64,000 nt of DNA from Bifidobacterium stellenboschense. GTDB lineage: Bacteria; Actinomycetota; Actinomycetes; Actinomycetales; Bifidobacteriaceae. The stretch is taken from assembly GCF_000741785.1 (NCBI RefSeq), contig NZ_JGZP01000006.1:1-64000 (forward strand), read 5' to 3'. Under the pieces are notes generated by a model. The model ran no database searches. It was not told where the DNA came from and worked only from the letters and a program-made list of their open reading frames with translations. Shown here in pieces: positions 17,174-27,829 of the stretch; within the stretch, counting starts at the first letter, position 1; each line of letters starts with the position of its first letter. The position numbers and the translations under genes were made by a program.

Positions 17174-18188
17174 CACGTTATATGTCACCAGTGAAGATGC
17201 CTATCTGTCCTTGAAGAACGATAACGTCGTCGTGCAGCAAAATGATTCCACGATCGGCCAGATTCCACTCAGATCCTTGGAAGGCATTATGAGCTTCTCC
17301 TATAAAGGAGCTTCGCCGGCGTTGATGGGTAAGTGTGCCGAATTCGGTGTGGGTCTTTCGTTCTTTTCTCCAAGAGGGCGATACTACTGTTCTGTACTTG
17401 GCGAAAAAAGCCGTAACGTTCTCCTCCGACGTGAGCAGTTCCGTTTCGCGGATGATGAGAGCATGGCTTTGTCCTATGCTCGATCATTCATCATCGGGAA
17501 GATATACAACTGTCGCTGGGTTCTCGAACGTACCAAGCGCGATCATGCATTGCGCGTCAACGGTGAACGTATAACTGCGCAAAGTGAGCGATTGCGTCAG
17601 GCGTTGTCGGGCGTACGCGATTGTATGTCCATCGAGGAACTGCGTGGTATAGAAGGATTGGCTGCCAAAGACTACTTCTATGCTTTTGATGATCTGATTC
17701 TACGTAGCAAAGACGACTTCTTTTTCCAAGAGCGAAGCCGTAGGCCTCCTATGGATAGAATGAACGCATTGCTATCATTCGTATACTCTCTGCTGACGAA
17801 CGATTGTCTTGCTGGATTGCAGGGAGTCGGGCTTGACCCCTATGTGGGATTCCTGCACGTCGACAGACCCGGAAGGGCATCTCTTGCTTTGGATCTGATG
17901 GAGGAGTTTCGCCCTGTCATAGCTGACCGATTCTCGCTGACGTTGGTCAATACGGGGGCAATCAAACCTTCGCAATTCGAAGTGCGTGAGAATGGCGGAG
18001 TCTTTCTTTCTGATAGTGGCCGAAAGACCGTGCTCGCGGCGTGGCAGAAAAGAAAGCAGGAGACAATCACACACCCATTCCTCGGTGAGAAAATCCAATG
18101 GGGATTGGTGCCGTACGTCCAGTCATTGTTGCTGGCCAGGGCTGTTCGTGGTGATTTAGATGCTTATCCGCCGTTCATGTGGAAATAA
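17157..18188 (+). CDS. cas1: CRISPR-associated integrase Cas1 (type I-C)
   Basis: Catalytic subunit of the Cas1-Cas2 spacer integrase, 343 aa. The C-terminal domain has the metal-binding triad: Glu in the EGLAAKDYF segment, His in VGFLHVDRPGRASL, and Asp/Glu in LDLMEEFRPV. ATG 17157 follows AAAAGGAG. An in-frame GTG nine bases upstream lies inside the ribosome site. Base composition is nearer 50 percent G+C than that of the flanking housekeeping genes, in line with acquisition of the locus. Confidence 0.95.
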   Translation: MKQLLNTLYVTSEDAYLSLKNDNVVVQQNDSTIGQIPLRSLEGIMSFSYKGASPALMGKCAEFGVGLSFFSPRGRYYCSVLGEKSRNVLLRREQFRFADDESMALSYARSFIIGKIYNCRWVLERTKRDHALRVNGERITAQSERLRQALSGVRDCMSIEELRGIEGLAAKDYFYAFDDLILRSKDDFFFQERSRRPPMDRMNALLSFVYSLLTNDCLAGLQGVGLDPYVGFLHVDRPGRASLALDLMEEFRPVIADRFSLTLVNTGAIKPSQFEVRENGGVFLSDSGRKTVLAAWQKRKQETITHPFLGEKIQWGLVPYVQSLLLARAVRGDLDAYPPFMWK

Positions 18189-18248
18189 ATATGGAATTGT
18201 GTGAGTATGACGGAGTGAGATGATGTCGGAATCAAGGTGTGCTGCACG

Positions 18249-18539
18249 ATGATGGTTGTCGTGGCATATGACGTCAATACGGAGACCGCGGCGGGTAGAC
18301 GGCGGCTTCGAAATGTGGCGAAGACATGTATGAAATATGGGCAACGAGTACAAAATAGCGTTTTCGAGTGTTCGGTGACTCCTTCTGATTATCTGATACT
18401 CAAGCATGATTTAGCGGCAATCATGGATGAAACACTCGATAGTTTACGCTATTACAATCTCGGTTCGAATTATTCCAAGAAAATTGAATATCGCGGCCGA
18501 CAGCGTCATATACCAGTTGATGAGGTGATGATGCTCTGA
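18249..18539 (+). CDS. cas2: CRISPR-associated protein Cas2
   Basis: Small ferredoxin-fold protein that bridges Cas1 dimers, 96 aa. The first strand MMVVVAYDVN carries the conserved Asp. It ends with HIPVDEVMML, a basic to acidic tail usual for I-C Cas2. The start is placed at ATG 18249 because the family begins just before the VVVAYDV strand; a GTG at 18237 and the second ATG at 18252 are alternatives. It lies 60 bases after cas1. Confidence 0.92.
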   Translation: MMVVVAYDVNTETAAGRRRLRNVAKTCMKYGQRVQNSVFECSVTPSDYLILKHDLAAIMDETLDSLRYYNLGSNYSKKIEYRGRQRHIPVDEVMML

Positions 18540-18848
18540 GCGTCTACTGGTGGCGTTGTCATTGATGATGATGAGGTGTTTCTTGTCCCGCTTCCCGTGG
18601 TATCGGTGCGACAGGCAAGCTCTCATCGGAAGGACCACCTTTCGCACCATTCAAAAAGAGGTTCTTGGGGCTGATTGTGTTCCCCATGCTGTTTGATAAC
18701 CGAATAGTGGACATTTTCTGTGTGCGGTATTAAATGTTGTGTGCCTAGGTTGGCCGTATGTAGAGCAATCCGGCAGCGTATGCGGTATGCTAAGGCTCGG
18801 AGTTGGACAGCATGTTCCATATCGTGAAATATGCTGTCCAATTTCGCT
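18540..18848 (+). promoter_or_regulatory. CRISPR leader
   Basis: The 309-base, comparatively A+T-rich gap between cas2 and the first repeat has no supported gene and occupies the position where the array promoter and the spacer-integration signals lie. Adaptation at this end is also supported by the decay of repeats at the opposite end. A perfect 11-bp inverted repeat is found at 18803-18841, next to the first repeat. Confidence 0.85.
18803..18841 (+). repeat. Leader inverted repeat next to first CRISPR repeat
   Basis: TTGGACAGCAT (18803-18813) and ATGCTGTCCAA (18831-18841) form a perfect 11-bp inverted repeat around a 17-base spacer and end seven bases before repeat 1. It could be a leader-anchoring site for the integrase or host factor, or an operator for array transcription. 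Confidence 0.65.
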
Positions 18849-21800
18849 GTCGCCCCTCTCACGAGGGGCGTGGATTGAAATAAAAATAGAAGGAATGATG
18901 ACTGGACGCATTGAGGTCGCCCCTCTCACGAGGGGCGTGGATTGAAATACGCACCAGCTGTGCACCGTGCGGTACCGCCCATGTCGCCCCTCTCACGAGG
19001 GGCGTGGATTGAAATGTCACCGACCCGAGCGCGGAGACGCTGGAGGTGCGAGTCGCCCCTCTCACGAGGGGCGTGGATTGAAATGTTGCCCGTACAACAA
19101 CGACCCGGCGGATTACGTCGCCCCTCTCACGAGGGGCGTGGATTGAAATGTGAACGGCAGTTGTTTCAGGCCGTCGCCGCCGAGTCGCCCCTCTCACGAG
19201 GGGCGTGGATTGAAATTGGACCGCTGCCGTGCCGGCGACATCCCGAAACGGTCGCCCCTCTCACGAGGGGCGTGGATTGAAATCAGCATGCCGCGCTGCC
19301 GGCCACCGGCATGACGCGTCGCCCCTCTCACGAGGGGCGTGGATTGAAATAAGGCCATGGCACAGGGCATCGAGACCGCTCTAGGTCGCCCCTCTCACGA
19401 GGGGCGTGGATTGAAATTTGGACTGTTCCGCTCTGAAAAGGGGGATCGTTGTCGCCCCTCTCACGAGGGGCGTGGATTGAAATCGGCGTCTCCACGTCGA
19501 TGTCGTCCACGAGGTCAGTCGCCCCTCTCACGAGGGGCGTGGATTGAAATTCGTCCGCGTAGTTGCACAGGTGTTCGAGGATCTGTCGCCCCTCTCACGA
19601 GGGGCGTGGATTGAAATGAGAAGATCGCGAGATGGTCGGGGGCGTGGCAAGTCGCCCCTCTCACGAGGGGCGTGGATTGAAATTCGAACAACACCCCACG
19701 GAAAAGGAGAACCAACAGTCGCCCCTCTCACGAGGGGCGTGGATTGAAATCAGCAGGCCCGGACGACCCCGAATCAGGGCTACGTCGCCCCTCTCACGAG
19801 GGGCGTGGATTGAAATATGAAATGAGTGATTATGATACGTTGCGCGACGGGTCGCCCCTCTCACGAGGGGCGTGGATTGAAATGGAGACAGCGCGTCGAA
19901 AATGCTCGAATGGTCGGGTCGCCCCTCTCACGAGGGGCGTGGATTGAAATGTGCAGATGAAGGCCGAGGACAAGGCGCAGGAAGGTCGCCCCTCTCACGA
20001 GGGGCGTGGATTGAAATGAGAAATGGGCCGAACAGGTCACGGCCATCACCAGTCGCCCCTCTCACGAGGGGCGTGGATTGAAATACCCCGTCGAATCAGG
20101 GCGAACGTCAGGCGTTGGTCGCCCCTCTCACGAGGGGCGTGGATTGAAATTTAGTAATGACGGTGATCTCGTTGGTCTTGGTGGTCGCCCCTCTCACGAG
20201 GGGCGTGGATTGAAATGTTCGCGACCGCGAAGGGACCCGACGGCAAGTCGTCGCCCCTCTCACGAGGGGCGTGGATTGAAATTCCACGGCCCATTGCTTG
20301 ACGGCTTCGATGGGGGTCGCCCCTCTCACGAGGGGCGTGGATTGAAATACCACGGACACGCTCGCCGCCGCGACCGCCACGAGTCGCCCCTCTCACGAAG
20401 GGCGTGGATTGAAATACCCGCGTCCGAGATATTGTTCAAGGTCGCCGAGCGTCGCCCCTCTCACGAGGGGCGTGGATTGAAATCAGCAACGTCCGTCAGT
20501 ACGGGCAACGGTGTTGGGTCGCCCCTCTCACGAGGGGCGTGGATTGAAATCAGCATGCCGCGCTGCCGGCCACCGGCATGACGCGTCGCCCCTCTCACGA
20601 GGGGCGTGGATTGAAATGTTCGGGACACGTTCACCGGCGAACTGTACGCACGGTCGCCCCTCTCACGAGGGGCGTGGATTGAAATGTGGTCGGGCTTCTG
20701 CCGTTTCACGGCCATGAACGTCGCCCCTCTCACGAGGGGCGTGGATTGAAATATCGATTACGGGTTGCCGTTGGATGATGACCCCGGTCGCCCCTCTCAC
20801 GAGGGGCGTGGATTGAAATAATGCCCTCGTTGGGTGAGAACATCGACGCGCAGTCGCCCCTCTCACGAGGGGCGTGGATTGAAATCGTAACGCGTTGCCG
20901 TTGCGGCAGCGGACGGGGAGTCGCCCCTCTCACGAGGGGCGTGGATTGAAATTCCATCGACATCGACGGCGGGGAAATCAGGGTGAGTCGCCCCTCTCAC
21001 GAGGGGCGTGGATTGAAATCACCGGTTCCCGCCGACGCTGGAAGACATCGCCGGTCGCCCCTCTCACGAGGGGCGTGGATTGAAATCAGGAAGCCGGTGC
21101 CGCTGGTCACTTGGGGCTTGTCGCCCCTCTCACGAGGGGCGTGGATTGAAATATCGACCTGTTACGCCAGGGCACCGCGTCACATGTCGCCCCTCTCACG
21201 AGGGGCGTGGATTGAAATCTCGCGGCCGCGTGGCCGTGTGCTGCCGGCCGCGGTCGCCCCTCTCACGAGGGGCGTGGATTGAAATTCTATCGGGCGTGTA
21301 TACGCGTATACGCGTATAGTCGCCCCTCTCACGAGGGGCGTGGATTGAAATCCTATACCGAGTATGAGTATCGGGACAATCCGACGTCGCCCCTCTCACG
21401 AGGGGCGTGGATTGAAATTCCGGGAGCTGTGACATGAAAAGGCATCTTGGTTGTCGCCCCTCTCACGAGGGGCGTGGATTGAAATCTCACGGACAAGTGG
21501 ACCGAGTTCACGGCATGGAGTCGCCCCTCTCACGAGGGGCGTGGATTGAAATCGGTATTGGTTGTCGTCCCATTGGTCGGCGTGCTGTCGCCCCTCTCAC
21601 GAGGGGCGTGGATTGAAATACCTGTATTGGGCGCGGTGGAACGGCTCGGACAAGGTCGCCCCTCTCACGAGGGGCGTGGATTGAAATTCTGAAATCTCCG
21701 ATCATCCTATCGTGGAATTCCGTCGCCCCTCTCACGAGGGGCGTGGATTGAAATGACAAGATGGCGAAGATCACGCGCAGCGGCGACGTCGCCCCTCTCA

Positions 21801-22216
21801 CGAGGGGCGTGGATTGAAATGAGCAGCTGCCGCGCCCCGCGACCCCGCCCATAGTCGCCCTTCTCACGAGGGGCGTGGATTGAAATTCCTTGTACTTGGG
21901 ATAATGCTTTTTCGATGGGTCGCCCCTCTCACGAGGGGCGTGGATTGAAATCTGTCGTCCAGTCTATCGCAATGCGTCCGCGAGGTCGCCCCTCTCACGA
22001 GGGGCGTGGATTGAAATGACTGGGAGCATGCCGGTGCGTTGGCGGCGCTCGTCGCCCCTCTCACGAGGGGCGTGGATTGAAATTAAGGGGCGGTGCGTAC
22101 GTGCATAACGCGGCGAGGTCGTCCTTCTCGAGAGGGGCGTGGATTGGAATCAGCCGAGGAAAGTCATCTGGCCGGCCGCGTTGGTTGCTCCCTTTCACGA
22201 GGGGCGTGGACTGGGT
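18849..22216 (+). CRISPR. Type I-C CRISPR array, 51 repeats and 50 spacers
   Basis: The 33-base repeat starts GTCGCCCC, has an 8-bp hairpin (CGCCCCTC/GAGGGGCG, loop TCAC) and ends TGGATTGAAAT. Counting gave 51 units, the first at 18849 and the last at 22184, with spacers of 32-36 bases, mostly 34. Nearly all repeats are identical. Variants are at 20383 (GAAGGG for GAGGGG) and 21854 (CCTTCT for CCCTCT). The last two, 22118-22150 and 22184-22216, are clearly decayed, which marks the old end. Spacer 7 (19284-19317) and spacer 26 (20551-20584) are identical. The array points the same way as the cas genes. Confidence 0.98.
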
Positions 22217-22556
22217 CGGTCAACGGCCCTGCACGTTTTCATGTCCTTTTGGAGTCCTTGTGGTAGGGGCGCCGACGATTCAGACCAGTCGGTCTCGTCG
22301 ACTGCGGGACCGCCCAACTGGCTTGGAGCGAGTGTCCAATCGGACACCGACCTGCTATTGGCTGTGTCCCACTATGGGACGTCGCTCGGGTTGTTCGATT
22401 AGGTTGTTCGACCGGACTTGTTCGGCACGAGTCGAGCAAGTCCGGTCGAATAGGCAAACCCGAGCCCGTCGCCCGGTCGCTCCAGCCTCCGGCGAAACCA
22501 CATCGCCGCCGCATCCGCTACCGCAACTACTGCAACTACCGCATGGTGGCTCCGAC
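22217..22556. other. Structured non-coding stretch after the array
   Basis: No gene is seen. Several hairpins follow one another: AGACC-agtc-GGTCT (22282-22295), GTGTCC-aatc-GGACAC (22332-22347), GTCCCA-cta-TGGGAC (22366-22380), then a long two-part stem with GCTCGGGTT/AACCCGAGC outside (22384-22392, 22457-22465) and TTCGACCGGACTTG/CAAGTCCGGTCGAA inside (22407-22420, 22437-22450). It lies between the array and a convergent gene, so it may end array transcription; it could also be a structured RNA. Confidence 0.6.
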
Positions 22557-24839
22557 TCACCGCAGCTGGCCGATGCGGGTGGCCAGCGTGCGCATCGTCT
22601 TCAGGCTCGCCTCGTAGCGGGCGGCGGCCACGATGAGGATCACGCCGCCGATGAGCAGCCACACCCACCAGAACTGTCGCGAGAACACGGCCAGCCACGG
22701 CCACAACACGGTGACCAGATGCGCCACGAGCACCACCGTGCCGTAGATGAGCGGCGCCTGAAGCCCACGAACCGCACCCCACAGCAGCACCGCCAAAGCG
22801 ATGCCGAACAGGATGAGCGCCCGCGGGAACGACAACGGCGAAGTCCAGCTCACCAACAACGACGGCACCATGAGCAGGGTGAGTCCCGGCCATAGAGCCG
22901 TCCAACTGCGCACGCGCGGCCACGCCATCATCCACCGGACGCCGGCGGCCAACGCCACCGCGCCGACCGCGCCGCAGATAAGATCGGCCGGCGCATACGG
23001 CCGCGGCGCAATCAGCGTGTCGAAGAACAGGAACACGGTCGCCAACACGGTGAACGATGTGATGATCACGCCGACGAAATCCACGCCCCGCGCCTTCGTC
23101 ACCATCACGACCTGCGGTTGCAACGTCGTCGGCTGTGCAACCGCAGGTTGCGTCATCAGCGGCTGCTGCATCGGGTGTGGTGCCGACGGATACGGCGTCG
23201 TCGGATACGGCGAATTCGCGTACGCAGGCGGGTACGGCGACGGCGGATACTGTGCCGCCGGATATTGCGTCGCCGGAGACGGATCCGGATACAACGCCGG
23301 TCGGGGCGCCGCCGCTTGCTGTGGTACCGGTTGCTGCGATACCGGTTGTGGTGCCACGGCGTATGGTCCCTCCGGATACGGCCCTTCCGGATACGGTCCC
23401 ATCAGAGGCGGCGTCATCGCATACGGTCCCGTCGGACGCGCCGCGGTGTCGCGTCTCACCCGTTCGGGCTTGCGCGTCGGCGCGGTCGCACGCATCCACG
23501 CGAAGGCCGTCGCGGCGAGCAGTCCCACGAACGCGGCCATCGACGTCACGAGCGGCGGAATCCCCTCACGTCCGAATTCCCCGCACACCATGATGAGCAG
23601 CACCATCGAACCGTTCAACGCCGCCGCCACCCGTTCCGCCGGACTCACGACCGGCCTGCCGCCGTCCTTCCCCGCGGTCGCGTCTTTCCCAGCCGCTTCC
23701 GCCTCAAGTGCATCCCCCTCCCGCGGCCCCGGCAGCACGCATGCGGCGATCGCCGCCGCGGCGGCCACGAGGACCGCCGGCAGATACGCCCACATGCGTC
23801 GGGTCTCCAAGTCCATCGATGTCGGCAGCATACGCAGAATCAGCGTGGTCGAGATCGACAGCACCCAGATGATCGCGCTGACCGGCACGAACCGCAGTCC
23901 GGTCGGCATCGGCCGTCCGGTGCGCGTCATCGTGCGCACATAGGTGACGGCGAGCACACCCGCCCACGCGGCGACCACGACGGGCAGCAGCGCCGTCGTC
24001 GTCCACAGGTCGTGCCCGTAGTCGACGGTCGTGATGAACGCGACCGACGCGAGGACGAGCGCCACCGTGGCGACGACGAGTGCGGCGATGCGTTCGAAAT
24101 CCGGCGCTCGACGGCGTGCGTCCGTGGACGGCAACGCCGCGAGCAGGACCGCCGTGATGCCCGCGAGCGTGCTTTCGACGGTGAACCGTTGCGCATGGTC
24201 CGGAAGCGGCAGCGCATACGCCATCAGCATGACGGCGACCGGCATCGCGAACACGGCGTACAGCGAATACGCGCGCAACGGCGGCAATCCGCCGGGCAAT
24301 GGGATGCGCCGCAGTCCGAGACCCGCGCCCGCGACGGCGAACAGCAGCGCACCGGCGGCGAGCGACGCGAGCTCGCCGGAGACGCGCGGCCCGCCGATCG
24401 TGGAGATGAGGATCGCGCCGATGGCGAGCGCGATGAGTCCCGCCCACGCGAGTCCCTCCGCGGTGACGCGCAGCCGCGGCGTGAGCACGACGGCCACGAC
24501 GACGGCGACCGCGCCGACCACGATCACGCATGCGGCGCGGCCCACGTCGCCGAGCAGTCCGTAGGCGAACCATGCGAACGCGAACACGGCGATGACGACG
24601 AGTATGACGCCGAGCACGAGCAGCAGCGTCTGGATGGTGGACCGGCGCGGCGGCTGCGCGGGTGCGTCCGGTCGGGCGGATGGCTGCGGTTGTGATGGTG
24701 CCGGTGGCGTCGGTGATTGGGGGAATCCCGGTGCCGCTGGTGGCTGCGGTGACTGCTGTGGTTGCGGCGTCGTCGGCGATTGCGCGGATGGCGGCGCTTG
24801 TGCTGGTTGTGCTGGTTGCGGTGATTGCTGTTGCGTCAT
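22557..24839 (-). CDS. Polytopic membrane protein with proline-rich N-terminus and loop
   Basis: I do not recognise a named family. The 760 aa begin with about 65 residues rich in Gln, Pro and Ala. Then come many hydrophobic helices (for example TLLLVLGVILVVIAVFAFAW and GRAACVIVVGAVAVVVAVVL), a long loop rich in Tyr, Pro and Ala (YPSPYP-like repeats), and further helices to the C-terminus. The architecture suggests an integral membrane protein with cytoplasmic or external low-complexity arms. The start is ATG 24839 with AAGGGG upstream. It is divergent from proS and convergent with the CRISPR array. Confidence 0.75.
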   Translation of the reverse strand: MTQQQSPQPAQPAQAPPSAQSPTTPQPQQSPQPPAAPGFPQSPTPPAPSQPQPSARPDAPAQPPRRSTIQTLLLVLGVILVVIAVFAFAWFAYGLLGDVGRAACVIVVGAVAVVVAVVLTPRLRVTAEGLAWAGLIALAIGAILISTIGGPRVSGELASLAAGALLFAVAGAGLGLRRIPLPGGLPPLRAYSLYAVFAMPVAVMLMAYALPLPDHAQRFTVESTLAGITAVLLAALPSTDARRRAPDFERIAALVVATVALVLASVAFITTVDYGHDLWTTTALLPVVVAAWAGVLAVTYVRTMTRTGRPMPTGLRFVPVSAIIWVLSISTTLILRMLPTSMDLETRRMWAYLPAVLVAAAAAIAACVLPGPREGDALEAEAAGKDATAGKDGGRPVVSPAERVAAALNGSMVLLIMVCGEFGREGIPPLVTSMAAFVGLLAATAFAWMRATAPTRKPERVRRDTAARPTGPYAMTPPLMGPYPEGPYPEGPYAVAPQPVSQQPVPQQAAAPRPALYPDPSPATQYPAAQYPPSPYPPAYANSPYPTTPYPSAPHPMQQPLMTQPAVAQPTTLQPQVVMVTKARGVDFVGVIITSFTVLATVFLFFDTLIAPRPYAPADLICGAVGAVALAAGVRWMMAWPRVRSWTALWPGLTLLMVPSLLVSWTSPLSFPRALILFGIALAVLLWGAVRGLQAPLIYGTVVLVAHLVTVLWPWLAVFSRQFWWVWLLIGGVILIVAAARYEASLKTMRTLATRIGQLR

Positions 24840-24978
24840 TGCTTGTCCCCTTCGTATATCCCCCTCCATTCTCCCACGTGGCTGACGAAATTCCAAGATT
24901 CGTCACCTGTCGCCGTGGGGCGGCCCGGAAGCCGCCGGCGGCAGGGGGAGAACCGCGGTTAGTGCTATCGTGGAGCGC

Positions 24979-26781
24979 ATGACTTCCAATACCCTTCGTA
25001 TGTCTACTTTGTTCCTGCGCACGCTGCGCGAGGACCCCGCCGACGCCGACGTTGATTCGGCGAAGCTGCTGCAGCGCGCCGGCTACATCCGCAAGGCCGC
25101 GCCCGGCATCTGGACCTGGCTGCCGCTGGGCCTCAAGGTCCTCAACAAGATCGAGGAGATCATCCGCGAGGAGATGGCCGGCATCGGCGCCCAGGAGGTG
25201 CACTTCCCGGCCCTGCTGCCGCGCGAACCGTATGAGGCCACCCACCGTTGGGAGGAGTACGGCGACAACATCTTCCGTCTCAAGGACCGTCACAAGGCCG
25301 ACTACCTGTTGGCCCCGACCCACGAGGAGATGTTCACCCTCCTCGTCAAGGACATGTACTCGTCCTACAAGGATCTGCCGGTCACGCTCTACCAGATTCA
25401 GACCAAGTACCGCGACGAGTTCCGTCCGCGCGCGGGCCTGATTCGCGGCCGCGAGTTCATCATGAAGGATGCCTACTCGTTCAGCATCGACGAGGAGGGC
25501 CTGAAGAAGGCGTACTACGACGAGCGCGGCGCCTACGAGCGCGTCTTCCAGCGTCTCGACCTGAAGTACGTGCCGGTGTTCGCGATGTCCGGCCCGATGG
25601 GCGGCTCCGCGTCCGAGGAGTTCCTCGCGCCGATGCCGATCGGCGAGGACACGTTCGCGCTCGCCCCGTCCGGCAAGGCGTGGAACGTGGAGGCGCTGCA
25701 CACGCCCGAACTGCCCGAGATCGACGCGTCCGACACCCCGGCCGCGCACAAGGAGGCCACGCCGGACGCGAAGACCATCGACAAGATGATCGGACGCGCC
25801 AACGCCGACCATCCGCGCGCCGACGGCCGCGAATGGTCCGCCTCCGACATCCTCAAGAACGTGGCGATCACCATCAAGCACCCCGAGGACGAGGAGCACG
25901 ACGAGCCGTGGCGCGAAGTCGTCGTCGTCGGCGTGCCCGGCGACCGCACGGTCGACATGAAGCGTCTCGAAGCGCAGTTCGCGCCCGCCGAGATCGAGGA
26001 GGCCACCGAGGACGATCTCAAGAAGCACCCGGAGCTGGTGCTCGGCTACATCGGACCGATGGTGCTCGGCCCGCAGGCCGAGAAGGCCGGCGTCGAGAAC
26101 CCGTGCCGCTACTTCGTGGACGCCCACGTGGTCAAGGGCTCCGCCTGGTTCACCGGCGCCGACGAGCATGAGGTCGACTACTACGATCTCGTCTACGGCC
26201 GTGACTTCGAGGCCGACGGCACCGTCGAGGCCGTCGAGGTCCGCCACGGCGACATGAGCCCGGACGGCTCCGGCCCGCTGAGCTTCGAGCGCGGCGTCGA
26301 GATCGGCCAGGTCTTCCAGCTCGGTCTCAAGTATTCGAAGGCCCTGGGCCTCAAGGTCCTCGACCAGAACGGCAAGGCCGTCCCCGTGTGGATGGGCTGC
26401 TACGGCATCGGCGTCTCCCGCGTGCTCGCCTGCATCGCCGAGACGCATCACGACGAGCGCGGCCTCGCCTGGCCGAAGGTCTGCGCCCCCGCCCAGGTGC
26501 ACGTGGTCGCCACCGGCAAGAACGCCGAGGCGTTCGACGGCGCGGAGAAGCTGGTCGAAGAGCTCGAGGCGAACGGCGTCGAGGTCATCTACGACGACCG
26601 CAAGAAGGTCTCCCCGGGCGTCAAGTTCAAGGACGCCGAGCTCATCGGCGTGCCCGTCATCGCCGTGGTCGGCCGCGACTTCGTCAACGACGGCACCATC
26701 GAGATCCGCGACCGCGACGGCGAGAACAAGGTGGTCGTCCCGGCCGCCGACGCCGTCAAGGAGCTGCTCGAGCGCCTGTAA
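24979..26781 (+). CDS. proS: Prolyl-tRNA synthetase (bacterial type)
   Basis: Charges tRNA-Pro. The 600 aa have class II motifs: the start [18 protein letters not shown] and [32 protein letters not shown] with MKDAYSF (motif 2), and [16 protein letters not shown] (motif 3). The residues between motifs 2 and 3 form the editing (INS) domain, with [12 protein letters not shown], so this is the prokaryote-like form. An anticodon-binding domain follows. ATG 24979 is preferred over a GTG at 24970; an ATG at 25000 would remove only a short tail. Confidence 0.96.
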   Translation: MTSNTLRMSTLFLRTLREDPADADVDSAKLLQRAGYIRKAAPGIWTWLPLGLKVLNKIEEIIREEMAGIGAQEVHFPALLPREPYEATHRWEEYGDNIFRLKDRHKADYLLAPTHEEMFTLLVKDMYSSYKDLPVTLYQIQTKYRDEFRPRAGLIRGREFIMKDAYSFSIDEEGLKKAYYDERGAYERVFQRLDLKYVPVFAMSGPMGGSASEEFLAPMPIGEDTFALAPSGKAWNVEALHTPELPEIDASDTPAAHKEATPDAKTIDKMIGRANADHPRADGREWSASDILKNVAITIKHPEDEEHDEPWREVVVVGVPGDRTVDMKRLEAQFAPAEIEEATEDDLKKHPELVLGYIGPMVLGPQAEKAGVENPCRYFVDAHVVKGSAWFTGADEHEVDYYDLVYGRDFEADGTVEAVEVRHGDMSPDGSGPLSFERGVEIGQVFQLGLKYSKALGLKVLDQNGKAVPVWMGCYGIGVSRVLACIAETHHDERGLAWPKVCAPAQVHVVATGKNAEAFDGAEKLVEELEANGVEVIYDDRKKVSPGVKFKDAELIGVPVIAVVGRDFVNDGTIEIRDRDGENKVVVPAADAVKELLERL

Positions 26782-26856
26782 GCCGCGATCGTCGCGATTC
26801 ATCGCAATCGCCGTGACGCCGATCACGTGACGTCGATCACGTGACAGCAATCCGCC

Positions 26857-26893
26857 AAGTGCCGTGGCCCGCCTCCCGCGGGCCACGGCACTT
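26857..26893 (+). terminator. Strong hairpin, probable terminator after proS
   Basis: AAGTGCCGTGGCCCGC pairs perfectly over 16 bp with GCGGGCCACGGCACTT around CTCCC. No T-tract follows on the plus strand, so the terminator call rests on stem strength and its position between proS and the next gene. Confidence 0.6.
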
Positions 26894-26959
26894 GTGGTAA
26901 CGGCGGTAACGGCGACGATGGCACCTATGATGAGGAAGACGGATAAGGAGACAACCATC

Positions 26960-27829
26960 ATGACGAACACCCCCGCGAAGACCTTCCACACGCCCCTCGT
27001 CACCCTGAACGACGGGCATCTCATCCCGCAGATCGGCCTCGGCGTGCTGCGCATCGACGACGAAGGCGTCGTGCCCGTCGTCGAAAGCGCGCTCGAAGCC
27101 GGCTACCGCCACATCGACGGCGCCGCCGGCTACAACAACGAGGCGGGCGTGGGCCGCGCGCTCGCCGCCACCGGCTACAACACGGGCGAGCAGCGCAAGA
27201 GTCTGTGGCTCACCACCAAGCTGCGCGACTCCCAGCAGGGCTACGATTCCGCGCTCAAGGCGTTCGACGACTCCCTCGCCAAGCTCCAGGTCGACTACGT
27301 GGACATGTACATGATCCACTGGCCCACGCCGTTCGACTGGCGCAGCGGCGAGACGTGGAAGGCGTTCACGAAGCTGCGCGAGGAGGGCCGCGTCAAGACG
27401 CTCGGCGTGTGCAACTTCCTGCCCGAGCACCTGGAGAGGCTGCACGAGGAGACCGGCGAATGGCCGGCCATCGACCAGATCGAACTGCACCCCACGTGGC
27501 AGCAGCGCGAGGTCGTCGCCTTCTGCAAGGCGCACGGCATCGCCGTCGAAGCGTATTCGCCGATGGCCCGCGGCGCCGACCTCAATGCCGGCGACGGCAC
27601 GATCGAGCGCATCGCCGCGGCGCACGGCGTCACGCCCGCTCAGGTGATCCTGCGCTGGCATATCGAGAACGGCACGATCATCATCCCCAAGTCCGTGCAC
27701 GCGGACCGTCAGCGCCAGAACCTCGACCTGTTCGGTTTCGTGCTCGAACCGGCCGAACACGCCGCGATCGACGCGCTCGACGGTCCCACCCGCGCCGGTC
27801 ACGACCCCCTCACCTTCACCTACGCGTGA
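26960..27829 (+). CDS. Aldo/keto reductase family oxidoreductase
   Basis: NADPH-dependent reduction of aldehydes or ketones, perhaps of 2,5-diketo-gluconate type. The 289 aa include the catalytic tetrad of the family: Asp53 and Tyr58 in YRHIDGAAGYNNE, Lys near 86 in WLTTKLRD, and His near 119 in YMIHWPTP. The cofactor loop is PKSVHADRQRQNLD. ATG 26960 follows ATAAGGAG. Its stop overlaps the GTG of the next gene. The true substrate cannot be read from sequence. Confidence 0.9.
   Translation: MTNTPAKTFHTPLVTLNDGHLIPQIGLGVLRIDDEGVVPVVESALEAGYRHIDGAAGYNNEAGVGRALAATGYNTGEQRKSLWLTTKLRDSQQGYDSALKAFDDSLAKLQVDYVDMYMIHWPTPFDWRSGETWKAFTKLREEGRVKTLGVCNFLPEHLERLHEETGEWPAIDQIELHPTWQQREVVAFCKAHGIAVEAYSPMARGADLNAGDGTIERIAAAHGVTPAQVILRWHIENGTIIIPKSVHADRQRQNLDLFGFVLEPAEHAAIDALDGPTRAGHDPLTFTYA

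Noticed and set aside
18814-18848. Second degenerate repeat in the leader (GTGAAAT)
   Set aside because: Only a few bases match the repeat end and there is no hairpin; the inverted repeat explains the region better.
18859-22064. Many open frames with repeated SPLSRGAWIE-like or ISIHAPRERGD-like peptides
   Set aside because: They are translations of CRISPR repeats in several frames, not genes.
26811-26846. Tandem GATCACGTGAC units after proS
   Set aside because: Two short copies only, with no further sign of an operator; noted but not supported as a feature.
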